Positions 20,370 to 23,608 of a stretch of DNA of 23,608 nucleotides are shown one piece after another. Position 1 is the first letter of the stretch, and each line of letters starts with the position of its first letter. A model generated the notes under the pieces. It was not told the DNA's origin. It worked only from the letters and a program-made list of their open reading frames with translations, and did no database searches. Made by a program: the position numbers and the translations under genes. The DNA is from a virus. Where the stretch lies: IMG/VR virus record IMGVR_UViG_3300048769_000023, positions 1 through 23,608 of that record. One strand, written 5' to 3'.

Positions 20370-21563
20370 ATGGCCAGCACACTCTCACTAAACAACGTCG
20401 TCCCGGTCACGCTGCAAGTGACGGCGACGCCACAGTCGGCGAAGAACTTCAACATCGGGCTCGTTCTGACTTCGGCGCAGGCCGCGAAGCCCGCCGCGTG
20501 GGCCGCTGGTCAGCGGACGGCGAGCTACACGGGCGCCGCTGCGGTCACAACCGACTTCGGCAGCGACACGGCCTTGCAGAACTTCGTCGCCGCGTACTTC
20601 TCGCAGTCTCCCGCTCCAGCTTCGATCAAGGTCGGGCTCTGGCTGAGCGCGGACGCCAGCATTACGGCGGCCATGACGGCGACATTCAACTACGATCCGA
20701 ACTTCTACCTGGTGGCGTGCGAGCCTGCCACGACCGCGGCGAACGTCAAGCTGGCCGCTGCGTTCTGCCAGGCGAACGGGCTGCGTTTCTTCTTCGTCAC
20801 GCAGGAAGCTGACTGCCTCGCGCCCGCGAGTCCTCCCGTCAACCTGCTGGCCTTCTTGAGCGGAACCGTCGGCGTTGTCGGCGGCGTATCCACCCCGCGC
20901 GCATGTGGCATCTATTCTGATTCCGCATCGGACGCGAACGGCACCGCGCACGCTGGCGTGATGGCCATCGCTTCGACGATGAACCTTGGCGCGCCGAACA
21001 GCATGAAGACCTTCATGTTTCAGTCGCTCGCGGCGCTGTCTGCTTCGACGCTGACTCAATCGCAGCTCACGACCATCACCGGCACCTTCGACGGCGTGAC
21101 GCCAGGATGGAATGGCAACGTCTATGCCACCTTCGGAAACACGGCCATGCTGGCGCGAGGGCAGGCGTGTGACGGTCGATTCGAGGACGAGGGTATCGCG
21201 CTCGACTGGCTGCAAAGCAACGTCCAGGTGGCCGTCTTCAATGCCATGCAACAGGCGGCGACCAGCGGCAGCCGCATCCCCCAGACGGACAGCGGATCCG
21301 CGATGCTCGTCAACGCCATCACGACCGTCATGGAGCAAGCCAAGTCGGCCGGGCTCTGTGCGCCTGGCATCTGGACCTTCCAGGGCGTCGGGAACGTCAA
21401 CACGCTCGACGTTCTGCCCCGCGGTTACTACGTCTATGCGGCCCCAGTGTCATCACTCACCACAGCACAGAGGGCGGCGCGACAGGCTCCCCCCATCACC
21501 ATTCTCGTTTGCGGCGCAGGCGCGATCCAATACTGCGCCCCCACTATCATCTTCCAACGCTAG
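20370..21563 (+). CDS. DUF3383-like tail sheath-type protein (397 aa)
   Basis: ATG 20370 has CCAAAGGAAACCAAAC upstream. The N-terminus (MASTLSLNNVVPVTLQVTAT) followed by FNIGLVLTSAQ, the tyrosine-rich TGAAAVTTDFGSDTALQNFV and SPAPASIKVGLWL are typical of DUF3383. So are FKT-like middle sequences and the C-terminal RGYYVYAAPVSSLTTAQRAA. These proteins are the long-tail sheath or sheath-like proteins of a large group of contractile-tailed phages. The tube protein follows after 10 bases, as in sheath-tube pairs. Length fits. Confidence 0.85.
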   Translation: MASTLSLNNVVPVTLQVTATPQSAKNFNIGLVLTSAQAAKPAAWAAGQRTASYTGAAAVTTDFGSDTALQNFVAAYFSQSPAPASIKVGLWLSADASITAAMTATFNYDPNFYLVACEPATTAANVKLAAAFCQANGLRFFFVTQEADCLAPASPPVNLLAFLSGTVGVVGGVSTPRACGIYSDSASDANGTAHAGVMAIASTMNLGAPNSMKTFMFQSLAALSASTLTQSQLTTITGTFDGVTPGWNGNVYATFGNTAMLARGQACDGRFEDEGIALDWLQSNVQVAVFNAMQQAATSGSRIPQTDSGSAMLVNAITTVMEQAKSAGLCAPGIWTFQGVGNVNTLDVLPRGYYVYAAPVSSLTTAQRAARQAPPITILVCGAGAIQYCAPTIIFQR

Positions 21564-21573
21564 GAGCTGACCC

Positions 21574-22056
21574 ATGAAGAATTTCGATTGGCGCACAATC
21601 ACCACCGTCATCAGCGGGTACGGCTACAACAACGTTCCCCTGACCGGGTGGGGCAAGGGCGATGACGTGTTCCAGTTCGAGCGCCGCTCCCCCGGCGTCG
21701 AGATGGACATCGGTGTGGATGGGCTCGCGAGCATCAGCACGAGCGCGGACAACTCGATCAAGGTGACCTGGAAGTTCTCGCAGCTCTCGCCCATGAACGC
21801 TATCTTGTCCAAGATGTTCAACCGGCAGCAGACGCCGGGGCAGAACGGACAAATCACCATTGGGTTTCAAGATGCCCGCCGGCAAGACTTCGGCGTCACG
21901 ACCGTCGGATGCATCGAGAACCACACCCCGATCAAGCGTGGCGGGAAGCAGAATGAGACGGAGTGGACGCTACTCTTTGAGGGTGGAAAACTCGAACTCG
22001 GGGATCCTTCCTTCTCCGGCACACCCGCGGCCATCGCCGAATTGCTGGGGGTGTAA
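21574..22056 (+). CDS. DUF3277-like tail tube protein (160 aa)
   Basis: ATG 21574 follows AGGAGCTGACCC. The protein has the tube-type beta layout: GYGYNNVPLTGWGKGDDVFQ, VEMDIGVDGLASISTSADNS, WKFSQLSPMNAILSKMF and TEWTLLFEGGKLEL, matching DUF3277 tail proteins. It polymerises as the inner tube around the tape measure. It sits between sheath and tail assembly chaperone, the expected order. Confidence 0.85.
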   Translation: MKNFDWRTITTVISGYGYNNVPLTGWGKGDDVFQFERRSPGVEMDIGVDGLASISTSADNSIKVTWKFSQLSPMNAILSKMFNRQQTPGQNGQITIGFQDARRQDFGVTTVGCIENHTPIKRGGKQNETEWTLLFEGGKLELGDPSFSGTPAAIAELLGV

Positions 22057-22059
22057 CCC

Positions 22060-22503
22060 GTGGCCTCGGCGCCCATCAAACGCATCGACGGCCGAGAGTA
22101 CGCTTTCGGCCGCATCCCGCCGACCAAGTCGGTCCCGTTGCAAGTGCAACTGCTCAAGCTGGTTGGGCCAGAGATTCAGCTTCTCTTTACCCAGGACATG
22201 GACAAGTGGAAAGCGATCTTCGCTTCCAGGGATATCATCGCAATTGCCAACGCGCTCGGGCCCATCGTCACCGGCATTATTCAAAGCTCCGACGGTGATC
22301 AGGTTCTGAAGCTGATGGAAGTCGTCTTCGCCTACACCACGTGCGAGGGCAACGACATCGAGCCGCGCACCATCGACGCCGTGTTCGGAGACTCCGACCC
22401 GGCCACCATGTGGAAGGTGTTCTTCGAGGGGTTGAAGGTGAACTACAGCCGTTTTTTTCCCGTAAGCCCCTCGGGTTCGAGCCCACCGACGACGACGCCA
22501 TAG
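22060..22503 (+). CDS. tail assembly chaperone, short form (147 aa)
   Basis: GTG 22060 lies three bases after the tube stop. The protein begins VASAPIKRIDGREYAFGRIP and is helical afterwards (DIIAIANALGPIVTGIIQSS, MWKVFFEGLKVNYSRFF). Such a gene between tube and tape measure is the tail assembly chaperone (lambda gpG equivalent), which coats the tape measure during tail assembly. The last codons after the T tract (FFPVSPSGSSPPTTTP) are low complexity, as expected for a frame used only when no shift occurs. The long form is listed separately. Confidence 0.8.
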   Translation: MASAPIKRIDGREYAFGRIPPTKSVPLQVQLLKLVGPEIQLLFTQDMDKWKAIFASRDIIAIANALGPIVTGIIQSSDGDQVLKLMEVVFAYTTCEGNDIEPRTIDAVFGDSDPATMWKVFFEGLKVNYSRFFPVSPSGSSPPTTTP

Positions 22504-22700
22504 CATTCGAGCCGGCGCTACCGGCCAACATAGACCGCGCAATCTGGAGGCCCATCTTGAGAAACCCGCCGCTTTGCACCCTGCGAGAACTCCAAGATGG
22601 GACGTACTCCATAGATGACCTCGCCGACATGCACGAGGCGATGGACATCGAGGAAGAGAACCAGAGGCGTTTCGACAGGGTGAACAAGCCGCAGACGTAG
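22060..22700 (+). CDS. tail assembly chaperone, -1 frameshift long form (G-T type)
   Basis: Zero frame runs 22060-22458. A -1 shift on T TTT TTT (22452-22458) then joins a frame open to TAG 22698-22700. The added part reads RKPLGFEPTDDDAIAFEPAL, then RAIWRPILRNPPLCTLRELQ and ends NRVNK-like in RFDRVNKPQT. It is about 80 residues, acidic and helical, as in T domains. No good start codon with ribosome binding site exists for that frame alone, which supports fusion. The order G, G-T, tape measure is conserved in long-tailed phages. Confidence 0.7.
22452..22458 (+). promoter_or_regulatory. -1 ribosomal slippery heptamer T TTT TTT
   Basis: Seven T bases in phase X XXY YYZ: zero-frame codons are CGT TTT TTT CCC. 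Both tRNAs can re-pair perfectly after slipping back one base. The downstream GC-rich DNA can form only a short stem by eye, so I do not claim a stimulator. Confidence 0.7.
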
Positions 22701-22703
22701 ACC

Positions 22704-22844
22704 ATGGCAAGAATAGGAACATCTGGCCTCTACCAAATCCGAAACCTGGCGACGGGAGATCGGTACGTTGGGCAATCCATGGCCATCGAGGTCAGGCTGC
22801 GCGAGCATCGCGTTCACTTGCGAGATGGAAAATGCCCACAATAA
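22704..22844 (+). pseudogene. GIY-YIG nuclease N-terminal fragment (46 aa)
   Basis: ATG 22704 opens a 46-codon frame: MARIGTSGLYQIRNLATGDR, then YVGQSMAIEVRLREHRVHLR. GLY, a 10-residue gap and YVG, followed by QS and the helix with Arg...H, are exactly the start of a GIY-YIG endonuclease domain. The catalytic Glu and the rest of the domain, normally 40 or more residues further on, are absent because a TAA comes at 22842. The end overlaps the tape measure start. It is best read as the remnant of a homing endonuclease inserted between chaperone and tape measure; an expressed short peptide remains possible. Confidence 0.65.
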
Positions 22845-23608
22845 TCGACGCGCTTTTTGTCAGCTTAGGGTGGAAGATTGAACCCGAAGGGCTGGAGAAG
22901 TACGCCAAGACCACCGATACGTTAAAGCACGGCATGCTCGCGGTGGGCGCCGCCGTCGCTGGCACGGTCTACGGCCTCGAACGCATGGTGCGCGGCACCG
23001 CCGAGAAGATGGGCGGCATCCAGCGGTTCGGCGAGCAGATGGGCATCAACGCCCGCGAGGTCGCGGCGCTTGGGCGAGTAGCGGCAGAGAATGGCTCATC
23101 TATGGAGGCCATGGAGGGCGGGCTTCGCCAGATGACCATGATGGCCGGCCAGGCCGCGCAAGGCGTGGGCCGCGGGGCGATGATCTTCAAGCGATTCGGC
23201 ATCCAGGTCAAGGACAGCGAGGGCCACGTCAAGCCGATGAACCAGCTCCTTGGCGACGTAGCCGACAAGATGGCCAAGCTGCCCAGCCTCGCGCAGAAGA
23301 TGGCGCTGGGCTCGCGCCTTGGATTCGACCCGGCCATCGTTCCCATCTTGGCCAAGGGGCGCGCCGAGTTCGAACGCATGGCCAGCGCGGCTCAAAAGGC
23401 CAATCCCTTCGGCGACAAGGACTATGAGAACGCCCTCAAGACCGAGGAAGGTTTCAAAAAGGCCGGCCAGGCGGTGCAGCGTCTGCGCGACCGTCTCGCC
23501 GTCGGACTTTTCCCGACCGTCAACGACCTGCTGAAGAAGTTCACAGCGTGGGTGAGCAATGAGAAGAACGTCGCCAAGTTGCGCGACGCCATCAACAAGG
23601 TGGTAGAG
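22832..23608 (+). CDS. tail tape measure protein, N-terminal part (3' truncated by window end)
   Basis: ATG 22832 opens a frame still open at the last base (259 codons visible). It begins MPTIIDALFVSLGWKIEPEG and has an early hydrophobic helix (MLAVGAAVAGTVYGL, about residues 34-48). Next comes FGEQMGINAREVAALGRVAA, a motif common near the start of tape measures, then long helical repeats such as MEGGLRQMTMMAGQAAQGVG and RLRDRLAVGLFPTVNDLLKK. The tape measure sets tail length and is threaded through the tube. Position after the frameshifted chaperone confirms it. The start overlaps the nuclease remnant by 13 bases; its ribosome binding site (GATGGAAA) is weak. Confidence 0.85.
   Translation, partial: MPTIIDALFVSLGWKIEPEGLEKYAKTTDTLKHGMLAVGAAVAGTVYGLERMVRGTAEKMGGIQRFGEQMGINAREVAALGRVAAENGSSMEAMEGGLRQMTMMAGQAAQGVGRGAMIFKRFGIQVKDSEGHVKPMNQLLGDVADKMAKLPSLAQKMALGSRLGFDPAIVPILAKGRAEFERMASAAQKANPFGDKDYENALKTEEGFKKAGQAVQRLRDRLAVGLFPTVNDLLKKFTAWVSNEKNVAKLRDAINKVVE

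Noticed and set aside
20388-21338. Long minus-strand frame opposite the sheath gene
   Set aside because: Antisense shadow with Arg-rich composition; the plus-strand DUF3383 match is clear.

Overview
The window is a GC-rich stretch of a tailed double-stranded DNA phage or prophage. Most of it is the packaging, head, neck and tail morphogenesis block. The set of families I recognise is a Terminase_3-like large terminase, a DUF1073-type portal, a Mu gpF-like head protein, DUF2213, a DUF2184 major capsid, DUF4054, a DUF3383 sheath-like protein, a DUF3277 tube-like protein, a frameshifted tail assembly chaperone and a tape measure. This combination is typical of contractile-tailed (myovirus-type) phages of Gram-negative bacteria. 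No integrase, tRNA or host gene is visible, so I cannot name the host or say whether the element is integrated.

Layout. (1) 1-2748, plus strand: the end of an Ala-rich repeat protein, then a string of small accessory genes joined mostly by ATGA overlaps. They include a Lar-like zinc protein, a nucleoside 2-deoxyribosyltransferase-like protein, two tiny membrane proteins and a coiled-coil protein. (2) 2862-3253: an apparently non-coding region with a 7-bp inverted repeat and a TTGACA promoter. (3) 3254-7419, plus: small terminase, large terminase, a portal with an unusual C-terminal HNHP (JAB/MPN-like) domain, and a 51-aa acidic protein. (4) 7427-13273, minus strand: a self-contained operon of thirteen genes (counting one 59-aa gene that is easily missed). 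It has its own promoter and direct-repeat operator candidate at its right end, two intercistronic 5-bp-period repeat arrays, an HTH protein, a RAMP-like protein and two glycosyltransferase-like proteins. It lies between portal and the MuF head protein, two genes that are normally neighbours. (5) 13406-23608, plus: MuF-like protein, two small TPR-like paralogues, DUF2213 protease/scaffold with an internal scaffold start, decoration protein, major capsid, neck proteins, tail terminator with a carbohydrate-binding-like insert, sheath, tube, chaperone with a T TTT TTT -1 frameshift site, a short GIY-YIG remnant, and the start of the tape measure, which runs off the window.

How they work together. 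Terminase and portal package DNA. MuF, DUF2213/scaffold, decoration and DUF2184 build the prohead. DUF4054, the gp10-like protein, the stopper-like protein and the terminator form the neck. Sheath, tube, chaperone and tape measure build the tail. The minus-strand operon looks like an independently regulated accessory (moron-like) module that may modify glycans or surface structures. The least described material is this module, its pentanucleotide arrays, the portal-fused HNHP domain, and the DQPRDxDGKWGxGG linker shared by two structural-region proteins.
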